Assembly: GCA_026984935.1 (NCBI GenBank)
Contig: JALSRD010000106.1
Coordinates: forward strand, 1-64,000
DNA: 64,000 nt
Source of the DNA: Desulfobacterales bacterium
Lineage (GTDB): Bacteria > Desulfobacterota > Desulfobacteria > Desulfobacterales > JALSRD01
Reading direction: 5' to 3'
In this document: positions 8,495-16,143 of the stretch, piece after piece
How the letters are laid out: each line of letters opens with the position of its first letter
Numbering within the stretch: position 1 is the stretch's first letter
Position numbers and translations under genes: made by a program
Notes under the pieces: generated by a model
What the model was told of the DNA's origin: nothing
The model's database searches: none
Seen by the model: the letters and a program-made list of their open reading frames with translations, nothing else

Positions 8495-9112
8495 TCAGCG
8501 CGACAGGGCGATCAGGCGATAGACCAGCATGCCCGCCAGCCAGGCGATGTCTTCCGGCGAGAGGATCTCCCCTACGGTGCGGTCGAAAAGAATATTGGCT
8601 TCGGGTGCAAACTCATCGTCTCCTTCCCACAGAATCAGCTGCAGCGGCACCTTGGGCAGCGGCTTGAATGCATAGCCGGCATCGCCGGTTTCCGGCAGAC
8701 GCCTTCCCCCCAGCACTGCCGCCGCACGGTCCAGGCTGGCCGTATCGCGGCCGAAAACCCGCTTTAAAGGATCGATGGCCCGCTTGGCAAAGGCACTGAA
8801 GTAAAAGCCGGCTCCGGGGATTTCACGGTAGGCCACCCAGCGGCCGGCCGGCTGAGGCGCGGCCGGTGCCGCCAGGTAGTGCAGAATCAGCACCTGCTCC
8901 TGCAGCGGAATTGCCGCACGATCTTCTTCTGTGGTGTAAAACGCAAACGCCGGGTATCGGACCCGGTAATGCCGGTTCAGAAAAGGGACTTCCAGGACAC
9001 CGGGTTCGCTGGACAAATAGCCTGACTTCTCACGCAGGTGATCAAAGTCCAGTTGCGACAGCTTCTCAGCCGCCATTTCCCTGGCCTGCTTGTAGTCGTC
9101 GGTACGTGCCAT
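8495..9112 (-). CDS. DUF3786 family protein
   Basis: A 205-residue soluble protein. The family is recognised from the pattern (EPGVLEVPFLNRHYRVRYP, EQVLILHYL, then GEILSPEDIAWLAG). DUF3786 genes are commonly found beside corrinoid/acetyl-CoA synthase genes in anaerobes, which is the case here: it starts 75 bases after acsE in the same direction. Its biochemical role is not established; assistance to corrinoid methyl transfer is inferred from context only. Confidence 0.75.
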   Translation of the reverse strand: MARTDDYKQAREMAAEKLSQLDFDHLREKSGYLSSEPGVLEVPFLNRHYRVRYPAFAFYTTEEDRAAIPLQEQVLILHYLAAPAAPQPAGRWVAYREIPGAGFYFSAFAKRAIDPLKRVFGRDTASLDRAAAVLGGRRLPETGDAGYAFKPLPKVPLQLILWEGDDEFAPEANILFDRTVGEILSPEDIAWLAGMLVYRLIALSR

Positions 9113-9187
9113 GACGCAGACCCCTCAGACAAAAGCCCCACCCCGGACAGGGGCAGGGCTCTGTAAAAAACGAATCCAAAAAATAGG

Positions 9188-10078
9188 CTAAAGATCCAGC
9201 CAGGAATCCGAATACAGCGTACGGCCGAGAATCACGTCCACTGTTTTGGCATAGTCCAGCAGTTCCTTGGAAAGCGTGCTGCGGTCGGGTTCGTTGCCGT
9301 CCATCACCGCGTAAACCAGATCGACGATATCCTGCCGCTGCCCCTTGGCGATGGCAATCGTCTGATCGTCCCGGGGGTCCGCAATCACGGACATCATGCC
9401 GTGCTTCTGCAGCATCACGGTAAAGGTGCGGTTGATGATCCCGCGCAGGTGATCCGGCGTGCCGTTGGAAACGTTGGAAACGCCGCAGGTACTCTTGGCG
9501 CCCGGTGCGATATCCGGCAGCATGCTGTTGAACTCCATCAAAGCGATGGCCTGGGGCTGCTGGATGTTCACCGGGGTAACAATGCCGTCCACCCAGATTT
9601 TCTCGTTTGGAATGCCGGCCTCGTTGGCATAGTAGAGCAGTTCCACACACAGCGCCGCACGCTCGTGCTCATCACGCGGCAGCCCTTCGGGGCCCCACAT
9701 CAGGGCGATGAAATCGGCGTCGTATTTGGCCGCCATGGGCACCATCTTCTCGTAGCGTGCCGGGCGCACCATGATGGAGTTGATGATGGGCGGCTTGTCG
9801 GTGGGCCTGATGACCTTGAGGGCTTCCTCGATGGCATCAATGTTGGATGTATCCAGCACCAGCGGAACATCCGGCACCACCTCCTGGACCACCTGAACCA
9901 CCCAGGGCATCAGTTCATGGCCGTCCTTTTTGGCCGGCCCCAGGTTGATGTCGATGTAATCCATGCCCTTCTCCTTCTGGAAAAGAGCCTCCTCCTGGAT
10001 CGGCTTGGGATCACGGGCTTTAAACGCTTTGCCGATCTTGGTTGAAATCACATTCAAACTCTCTCCGATCAGTATCAT
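9188..10078 (-). CDS. acsE: Methyltetrahydrofolate:corrinoid/iron-sulfur protein methyltransferase
   Basis: A 296-residue TIM-barrel pterin-binding methyltransferase that moves the methyl group between methyl-tetrahydropterin and the cobalt of the AcsC/AcsD corrinoid protein. Signature stretches are MILIGESLNVISTK at the start, MDYIDINLGPAKKDG, VLDTSNIDAIEEAL and CGVSNVSNGTP. Length matches the family (about 260-300). GGGAGG precedes the ATG. It follows acsC by 133 bases in the same direction. In a sulfate reducer the reaction can run toward methyl oxidation. Confidence 0.93.
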   Translation of the reverse strand: MILIGESLNVISTKIGKAFKARDPKPIQEEALFQKEKGMDYIDINLGPAKKDGHELMPWVVQVVQEVVPDVPLVLDTSNIDAIEEALKVIRPTDKPPIINSIMVRPARYEKMVPMAAKYDADFIALMWGPEGLPRDEHERAALCVELLYYANEAGIPNEKIWVDGIVTPVNIQQPQAIALMEFNSMLPDIAPGAKSTCGVSNVSNGTPDHLRGIINRTFTVMLQKHGMMSVIADPRDDQTIAIAKGQRQDIVDLVYAVMDGNEPDRSTLSKELLDYAKTVDVILGRTLYSDSWLDL

Positions 10079-10211
10079 AGGCCCTCCCTTTTATACTTAC
10101 AGCAAAGTTGCCAGGTTCCGGGGGTTACAAACAGTGCCCCCGCATTTACCCCCCTACCTTCTGATACGCGCAAACCAGCCGGAATGCAAGTCCTTTTGAC
10201 AACCGACAGGA

Positions 10212-11552
10212 TCAGCGTGATTTCAGAAAGGCCGGCAGATGCGCGGCCTCGCGCGGGCCCACCGTTACGGTCCATCCCGGCAGTTCTTCCTCCATGTCGC
10301 CCACGATGGCGGCGGCATAGCCCGGGATGATGACTTCCTGGTGTTTGACCTTGTCGGCAATGCCGCTCTTTTTGACAAACAGGCCCACATCGTCACCGGA
10401 AAATTTTCCGGCCGCCCAGGCGGTCAGCACCGACAGGCCTTCGGCATCCTTGATCAGCAGCCAGGACGGCACCTTGCTGCCCTCGATCTCGCCGGAAACG
10501 ATGAAGTAGGTCAGGGCGAAGTTGGTCGTCACCATGACCGGTGAATTCTCATCCGGATTGTTGACCTCGTAGATCCCCTCGGTCACCGTCATGGGCCGCT
10601 GCGGATCGGTAAAGATGTTCAGCCGCTCGAGCAGCAGTGGGAAAAGGCTTTCACCGGCAAAATCCGATAGTACCGTAATGGCGCCGTACTTGGCGATGTG
10701 CATGGCCGCAATCAGAGTTTCCATGTCCAGGTTCGAAGCCATTTCGCACGGAAAAGTGATGGTGGGATATCCCAGCGCCCGGTTGCCGTCCTTCAAGGCC
10801 GCCCGCCGGATGGCCACCATGTCGACAAAGGACTGTTGGATCTCGCGTGATCCGGGATCGATCACGATGTCTTTGATCCCCATGCCGGCCAGCTTTTCGG
10901 TCAGCGGGATCAACGCCTCGGCCGAATCGGCTTTGACCGCCAGCGGCAGATCGTTGTCCTTGGCCAGGGCGCCCCATTCGTCGATGTTGGCCTCGGTGGC
11001 GGCATACATCAGCGGCCGCTTGAAGCCGCAGGCGGCGATGCCGGCTTTCATGACATCGGTGTCTTCGGTCATCAGCACCAGGTTGAACTCCGATGTTTCG
11101 GCGATCTTCTTGGCCACGGCGGCAAAAGCGTCCTTGTCGCCGCCGGCGTCTTTCAGCGCCACCAGCTCGGGCCTCAGGTTGAGTCCCACCCGTTCGTACT
11201 GCAGGGCGTTCCAGGATTTCAGCTTGGTCTCCAGGTCGGCATCGGAAACGTCGGAAGCGACCAGGGCCCCCAGCAGCGTGGGATTGTAGAAAGTCTTTTC
11301 GTGGCGGTACTGCACGGTCTCCCCGCCCACCGTCCTGGCCCGCACCCCTTTGCCGACGGCCACCGGCCGGATGGGCGGCGCCGAAGCCTCGGCCAGTTGT
11401 TCGCGGGCCTCATCCGAAACATACGGGCAGCTGTCCAGTTCGGCCTTGCCCGACGCCAGGTTCATGGCAAAGGCCAGACAGGTGGGTACGCCGCACTCTT
11501 TGCAGTTGGTTTTCGGCAGGAGCTTGAAAATCTGAATACCGGTTAATGCCAT
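10212..11552 (-). CDS. acsC: Corrinoid/iron-sulfur protein large (gamma) subunit
   Basis: A 446-residue subunit of the CFeSP. The N-terminal [4Fe-4S] motif is TNCKECGVPTCLAFAM with a further Cys in DSCPYV; the C-terminal half is the cobamide-binding TIM-barrel type region. The ATG at 11552 was chosen because GGAG precedes it and homologues start with MALTGIQIFKLLPKTNC; the frame stays open upstream but lacks family similarity. It carries the methyl group on cobalt between AcsE and AcsB. The 154-base gap to acsB contains strong palindromes. Confidence 0.95.
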   Translation of the reverse strand: MALTGIQIFKLLPKTNCKECGVPTCLAFAMNLASGKAELDSCPYVSDEAREQLAEASAPPIRPVAVGKGVRARTVGGETVQYRHEKTFYNPTLLGALVASDVSDADLETKLKSWNALQYERVGLNLRPELVALKDAGGDKDAFAAVAKKIAETSEFNLVLMTEDTDVMKAGIAACGFKRPLMYAATEANIDEWGALAKDNDLPLAVKADSAEALIPLTEKLAGMGIKDIVIDPGSREIQQSFVDMVAIRRAALKDGNRALGYPTITFPCEMASNLDMETLIAAMHIAKYGAITVLSDFAGESLFPLLLERLNIFTDPQRPMTVTEGIYEVNNPDENSPVMVTTNFALTYFIVSGEIEGSKVPSWLLIKDAEGLSVLTAWAAGKFSGDDVGLFVKKSGIADKVKHQEVIIPGYAAAIVGDMEEELPGWTVTVGPREAAHLPAFLKSR

Positions 11553-11591
11553 AATATTCTCCTTATGATCATGTAAGTCATCGATGGGGTG

Positions 11592-11605
11592 CGATCCGCG
11601 GATCG
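11592..11605. other. 14-bp perfect palindrome between acsB and acsC
   Basis: CGATCCGCGGATCG is a perfect palindrome 40 bases upstream of the acsC start codon. It has no loop, so it may be a protein-binding site rather than an RNA hairpin. Function unknown. Confidence 0.45.
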
Positions 11606-11658
11606 ACACCCGGGCCGCCGGCCGACGCCGTCTTGCCTCCGTTGCGGGGGCCGGCTGC

Positions 11659-11690
11659 GGCAGGGGCAAACGCCTCCATTTACCCCTGCC
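11659..11690 (-). promoter_or_regulatory. Intergenic hairpin after acsB
   Basis: Arms GGCAGGGG and CCCCTGCC (8 bp, extendable through AAA/TTT past one mismatch) lie about 17 bases after the acsB stop in the direction of transcription. No run of T follows, so it is more likely an mRNA-stabilising or processing hairpin between acsB and acsC than a full terminator. Confidence 0.5.
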
Positions 11691-11706
11691 GGGCGGTTGT
11701 TTTCAA

Positions 11707-13920
11707 TCAGGCAATCAGCGGGTCCATGGAAAGGGCCGGGTGGCCTTTTTCCTGCAGGAAGGGCAGAATCTCCTCTTCCGTGGTGCCCACCGTTTCATCG
11801 GCAATCATGTCGTAGAAATTGTCGATGCCCAGTTCCTTGCCGCGTTGGATCAGCCGCTCCTTGATCTCTTCTTTGAGGATCTTGGGCATCCAGACCACAC
11901 GCGCCAGGCCGCCGTCGCCGGCGATGAACTTGCGCTGGGTGATGTTGTACTTGGAATGCCCCACAAATCCGGGCGTGGACGCCCCGCCGCCCATGACCCC
12001 GGCCAGCGTGGTAAACTTCATGCCGCAGGGGGTTTCCCCCATGTACTCGCGGTTGACCGTCATCACGCCGTTGCAGGCGGGCAGCATGGCGGCGATACAT
12101 TCGCAGCAGCCGCAGGTGGTCATGGGATCGACGACCAGTGAGTAGAAGTTGTAATGGTCTATGGCACCGCGCGACGCCTTGGCCACGAACTCGTTGACGC
12201 CCTTCCACTGGCCCAGCTTCGGATCCAGACACTCGCCCTTTTCAATGGGCTGGTTGGGGCCGGTGGGATTGATCTCGTAAGACGCCTTGCAGTCCATCCA
12301 ATTGTAGGCGCCGCACAGTCCCGTGCGCTCGGGGCTCACCGTGCAGACATGGCTGGGCGCAAAAGACTGGCACAACGTACAGGAGTAATAAATCTCCTCG
12401 GCCTCGTCGGTCATCTTTTCCACGCGCTCGTCGCGGTGCTTGTACTCGGCACGCGCCTTCTCGGTGAGCTTGTCCACATCGGCCTTTTTAGTGTAGAGTT
12501 TCACCTGCACCTTGTCGAAAATGGCGCCGAAGTCCTGGTGCAGCTTGGCGTGCAGCACAACGCCGATGTGCTTGAGTGAGAAACCCTTTTCCATGGCGCC
12601 CTTGCTGATGCGGATCCAGGCGATGTCGCGCTGGCCGATGTGCATGATGCCCTGGATGTAGTTGATCAGATGGTGGATCTGGCGCTCCAGGATGGGCTCG
12701 AAGTCTTCCTGCATCTCGCGGCCGGCCACCTCGATGTAAATGCCCAGCGGAAACACGTCGCCTTCCTTGAGATTGGTCACATCGGGCCCGATAATATCGA
12801 TCTTGCCGTCTTCGACAGCATTCATTTCAACCATCTTGACCAGTTCGGTGGCCTGGGTCTTGCCGCCGCCGCACTGGGCGTACAGGTCGGCACCGCGCAC
12901 ACGCTCGCCCTCGTAGGCCGGTCCGTAGGACATGGGGATGTCGATTTCCGAAACCGTGGTCTTCAGGCCGCGCACTTCCACGGACCGTTCGACCATTTTG
13001 TCGTGGGGCACGTTGGCCACCACATGCTCGTAGGTGCAGACACCGGTGGGCAGCACCTCGGGGATGTCGGTGTCCGCCAGGGTCGGGAAACCCCAGTTGA
13101 TGGCTCCTGCGGCCGCGGCGGCCCACTCGGCGTTGACGTCGCCCAGCGCGTTGACGAAGGCGAACACGCGGTTCTTGTTGTACAGCAGGATCTTCTTGTA
13201 ATCGCCGGGTTCGACGCCGCCGAAGGCCATGGCCACGCGGTTGGCAAACCCGAGGGCGAAAACCGCCGATGAGATATACGGGCCATAGGGTACGATACGC
13301 GTGTTCCAGCCGATCTGCACACCGGCCTCCAGCAGCTGCTCGGCACAGGTTGTGCCGTTCTGGTTGGCGGCCAGGAAGATGTACAGGCTCCTGCGCTGGT
13401 ATTCCTCGATGATCATCTTGGCCGTTTCCGCATCCGGGGCAGCCCCCACGATGGCGGCAAACCCCGGCGCCGTGCCGTCGACGAATTCCACGCCGCGTTT
13501 GCGGAAAACGACGTCATCGGCGGCGCCCAGCCAGATCTTGCCGGCATCCTCATCGATGTCTTCGGAATGCAGGTAAAAGTCGGGTTCGGCCAGGTAGCGC
13601 AGGGCCTCTTCGATTTCAAAAGCAAAGACGGCCGCCATGCCGGCGTCCAACAGAGGCCCCAGGTAGGGCAGATGATGATGCCCCTTGATGTGCGGCGGCA
13701 GCAGGCTGCGCGCGATTTCCAGCGGCTTTTGCATGTCTTCCAGGGTCTCGACCTTCAGCCCCAGCAGCGAGTAAATCACCGGCAGGTAGTAGCCCGTGTT
13801 GGGGAATCCCACCTGGGTCGAGGCATCCCAGGTCTCAAGCGCCCGTTTATATTTTCCCTCGACCTTCGATACGATGTTGTATCCGCCCTGAATGGCGGCA
13901 AATGCGACAAGTCTCGACAT
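11707..13920 (-). CDS. acsB: Acetyl-CoA synthase beta subunit (CODH/ACS)
   Basis: A 737-residue enzyme that makes or splits acetyl-CoA from methyl-CFeSP, CO and CoA at a nickel/[4Fe-4S] A-cluster. The Cys-rich A-cluster region is visible in CTLCQSFAPSHVC, TGLCGAYNWMDC and the CGCCECIAA motif. Full length matches bacterial AcsB (about 730) and includes the N-terminal domain that contacts CODH, although no CODH catalytic gene is in the window. A good AAGGAGGAG site precedes ATG 13920. It lies between acsD and acsC in the same direction. Confidence 0.96.
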   Translation of the reverse strand: MSRLVAFAAIQGGYNIVSKVEGKYKRALETWDASTQVGFPNTGYYLPVIYSLLGLKVETLEDMQKPLEIARSLLPPHIKGHHHLPYLGPLLDAGMAAVFAFEIEEALRYLAEPDFYLHSEDIDEDAGKIWLGAADDVVFRKRGVEFVDGTAPGFAAIVGAAPDAETAKMIIEEYQRRSLYIFLAANQNGTTCAEQLLEAGVQIGWNTRIVPYGPYISSAVFALGFANRVAMAFGGVEPGDYKKILLYNKNRVFAFVNALGDVNAEWAAAAAGAINWGFPTLADTDIPEVLPTGVCTYEHVVANVPHDKMVERSVEVRGLKTTVSEIDIPMSYGPAYEGERVRGADLYAQCGGGKTQATELVKMVEMNAVEDGKIDIIGPDVTNLKEGDVFPLGIYIEVAGREMQEDFEPILERQIHHLINYIQGIMHIGQRDIAWIRISKGAMEKGFSLKHIGVVLHAKLHQDFGAIFDKVQVKLYTKKADVDKLTEKARAEYKHRDERVEKMTDEAEEIYYSCTLCQSFAPSHVCTVSPERTGLCGAYNWMDCKASYEINPTGPNQPIEKGECLDPKLGQWKGVNEFVAKASRGAIDHYNFYSLVVDPMTTCGCCECIAAMLPACNGVMTVNREYMGETPCGMKFTTLAGVMGGGASTPGFVGHSKYNITQRKFIAGDGGLARVVWMPKILKEEIKERLIQRGKELGIDNFYDMIADETVGTTEEEILPFLQEKGHPALSMDPLIA

Positions 13921-14002
13921 ACGCTCCTCCTTCGTTGAGGATTTTCAACCCCGGGGGGTCGTTTCAAACGTTAATATTTGATTAATGAATTAAGGACAAC
14001 TC

Positions 14003-14019
14003 CCGCCTGAGGCGGTTTT
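14003..14019. other. Short hairpin in acsD-acsB gap
   Basis: CCGCC-TGA-GGCGG followed by TTTT on the plus strand lies 56 bases after the acsD stop in minus-strand direction. It reads as a weak terminator only on the opposite strand, so it may mark RNA processing between acsD and acsB or block antisense transcription. Confidence 0.35.
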
Positions 14020-14075
14020 GATGCCCTGGCGGCCGATCCCTTTCCATTCCCGCTAGGCATCACGGCGCATCCTTG

Positions 14076-15659
14076 TTAACGCCCGTAGTGGCGATGCCAG
14101 CGGCTGATATCCGTCAGCATGTCTTGCAGCTGTTTTTCGATTTCGGCCGCGCGGTCCATTTCTTTGGGTGCTTTTTTCTTGGTTTTCTTGGCTTTCTTGG
14201 CCGGAGCGGCTTTTTTCGGCTTTTTGGCCTTCTTTTTCTTGGCCAGCTTGGCCCGGATATCTTCCATGTCCGCCTCTACCGCCGCTTCCTTGGCCGCGGC
14301 TTCCGCTTTGGCCTTGGCTTCGGCTTCCGCTTTGGCCTTGGCTGCGGCCTCCGCCTGGGCCCTGGCTTCTGCTTCGGCCTTGGCCTTGGCTGCGGCTTCC
14401 GCTTTAGCTTTGGCTTCCGCCTCTGCTTTGGCCTTGGCTGCGGCTTCCGCCTGGGCATCTACCTTTTCCTCCGCCGGGGCCGCTGCTTCAGGCGCAGCCT
14501 TGGGAGCGGCCTTGGGCGCTTCCGCTGCTTTCGGTTGGGGGGCTGGTTTCGCCGCTGGTTTGGCGGCTTCCGGCTTGGGTGCGGCCTTCTTGGCCGGCGC
14601 GGCTTGCTTTTTCTCTTCCTCGATGGTCAGATCGGGTTCGGGCGCCAGAGCCGCCAGGTCAACTTCCACTGCCGGCAGCTGTTTGGCAATGGGCGCAACG
14701 TCCACGGCCGAGCCCCCATCCTGGATCAGATCGATAAACGCCTTGGTCAGGCGGATGGCCTCCGGATGTCTCATGATCAGCACATCCGCGCCGGACAGCA
14801 GATACGTCACGGCGCCCACGGCTTCCATGAGGATACCCCGTTTCTCGGGATCTCCCATGGTGGGGGCCTCGTCCACGCCCTCTTTGGCCTCTTTGCACTT
14901 CCAGATTTCGTTGGCCAGATTGTTGATGATCGGCAGCTGCAGTTTGTCATCGCCCTGCTGCAGCGCGGCCATGCGCAGCCGCTCCATGACGGAATACGAA
15001 TACTCCAGGCCGTATCCCAGGCCGCCGGTGGTCGGATCGATGATGACGCGGTCCAGGGGCATGCCCAGATTTTCCAGCAGGATGTTGACCTGCTTGGCCA
15101 GGTTGACGTCGATGGGGGAAGAGGAGATAACGGTGTGTCCGTATCCCATGGCCGCAGCCCCGATGCCCTTGTGGTTCTTGTCCTCCACCGGGCCGATGAT
15201 CAGATTGGCGCCCTGGCAGGCCTCGGCGATGGCTTTGAAAACCGCCTCGTCTTTTTCCACATTGGCCGAACCCCACAGAATCAGCGGCACGTCAATGGCG
15301 TCCAGGACCTTTTTGACGGTGGCCACGGCGTCTTCGGGGCTGGCATCCTTGTCATTGGGGTCGATGCTCTTGAGCTGCAGCACGATCATCTCGGCGCCAT
15401 ATTCGTCGACACACTTTTTGGCCCAGGCCGCCGGATCGGCAATAACATCTTCAAAAGGCTTCAGCGCCGCCGCCGCCCATTCCTCCGGTTGCATGTCCCA
15501 GATTTCCATGGCAATTTTCGGTTTGCAGGGCATTTCGCCTTCAAACTGGTAGAAGGGGTAGCAGGTCTCCCCCCCTACGGCCACGGCATTGTCACCCGCT
15601 CCCAGGGTAATCTGCTTTACGCTGCCCGCATAATTTTCTTTAAAAAATTCGAGAGCCAA
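14076..15659 (-). CDS. acsD: Corrinoid/iron-sulfur protein small (delta) subunit with long repetitive tail
   Basis: A 527-residue protein. Residues 1 to about 335 are the standard small CFeSP subunit (SIDPNDKDASPEDAV, VIIDPTTGGLGYGLEYSYSV, MRHPEAIRLTKAFI), which pairs with AcsC. The rest is unusual: an Ala/Pro/Lys linker to about 400, a three-and-a-half-copy 16-residue Ala-Glu-Lys repeat (404 to about 460), a Lys-rich stretch, and a final amphipathic segment (EIEKQLQDMLTDISRW). Family members are normally about 310-330 residues. Translation starts at TTG 15659 behind AAGGAGGT. It is the first gene of the acs run, after a 484-base gap. Confidence 0.93.
   Translation of the reverse strand: MALEFFKENYAGSVKQITLGAGDNAVAVGGETCYPFYQFEGEMPCKPKIAMEIWDMQPEEWAAAALKPFEDVIADPAAWAKKCVDEYGAEMIVLQLKSIDPNDKDASPEDAVATVKKVLDAIDVPLILWGSANVEKDEAVFKAIAEACQGANLIIGPVEDKNHKGIGAAAMGYGHTVISSSPIDVNLAKQVNILLENLGMPLDRVIIDPTTGGLGYGLEYSYSVMERLRMAALQQGDDKLQLPIINNLANEIWKCKEAKEGVDEAPTMGDPEKRGILMEAVGAVTYLLSGADVLIMRHPEAIRLTKAFIDLIQDGGSAVDVAPIAKQLPAVEVDLAALAPEPDLTIEEEKKQAAPAKKAAPKPEAAKPAAKPAPQPKAAEAPKAAPKAAPEAAAPAEEKVDAQAEAAAKAKAEAEAKAKAEAAAKAKAEAEARAQAEAAAKAKAEAEAKAKAEAAAKEAAVEADMEDIRAKLAKKKKAKKPKKAAPAKKAKKTKKKAPKEMDRAAEIEKQLQDMLTDISRWHRHYGR
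14288..14450 (-). repeat. 48-bp tandem repeat inside acsD
   Basis: Three full and one partial imperfect 48-bp copies encode the 16-residue unit AEAAAKAKAEAEAKAK with few changes (one copy has ARAQ). The composition predicts a long single helix or coiled coil. Copy number may vary between strains because such repeats slip. Confidence 0.8.
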
Positions 15660-16143
15660 GTTCTACCTCCTTAAGTCATTTACCGGTTAATGATTGAGGT
15701 CTTGATTCAATCTGCATGCGCATCGAGCAGTCGCTGTTGTCGCCTCCATCGAAACAGCCGCCGCCCAAAAAGTAACCTCACCCCCTCCTTTCTATGAATT
15801 TGAATTTTATCTCTCCATTTCGCTTGGGCTTGTCCATCTGACGGTGCCCGCCAGTTCCCGAACCTCCCGGCTCAAGCGCCGCTCGCCGGCAACAGCCGGC
15901 CTGCCCGGGAAAAGCAACACCCCTCCCTGATTTTAATTCAAACATAATCTTGTATATGTCATCGATTTAGTTGTCAATACCCCTTGAAGAAGTTCGTGTC
16001 CGAAAAAGAAGCACCTCATCTCTAAATAGTGCAAAACATACAAAATATTCGCCACGATGAAAAAAGGCCGGCAAAATTGCGCACAAAAACGCAACCCGGT
16101 GCTCTGGCATCGGCAGAAATTCCCACACGCATGGCCCGGAAGG
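15660..16143 (-). other. Long leader/intergenic region upstream of acsD
   Basis: No gene in 484 bases. It contains a candidate sigma-70 promoter near 15949-15977, a GCCGGC-AACA-GCCGGC hairpin at 15885-15900, a GGAGGGGG stretch near 15783-15791 and the AAGGAGGT ribosome site of acsD. The implied leader is about 290 nt. I looked for a cobalamin riboswitch core and did not find one. Confidence 0.55.
15949..15977 (-). promoter_or_regulatory. Candidate promoter for the acs operon
   Basis: On the minus strand TTGACA (15972-15977) is followed by an AT-rich spacer and TATACA/TACAAG at 15-17 bases. The -35 is perfect and the -10 is poor. Placement upstream of acsD supports it. Confidence 0.4.

Noticed and set aside
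14073-15674. A 533-codon plus-strand open frame opposite acsD
   Set aside because: It is antisense to a clear acsD gene and is open because of high GC and the repetitive Ala/Lys codons. Its Gly/Phe/Arg-rich translation has no family features.
15660-16143. Cobalamin riboswitch upstream of the corrinoid-protein genes
   Set aside because: The location was attractive, but I could not find the conserved B12-box core or the expected helices. Only a simple hairpin and a promoter-like site are seen.
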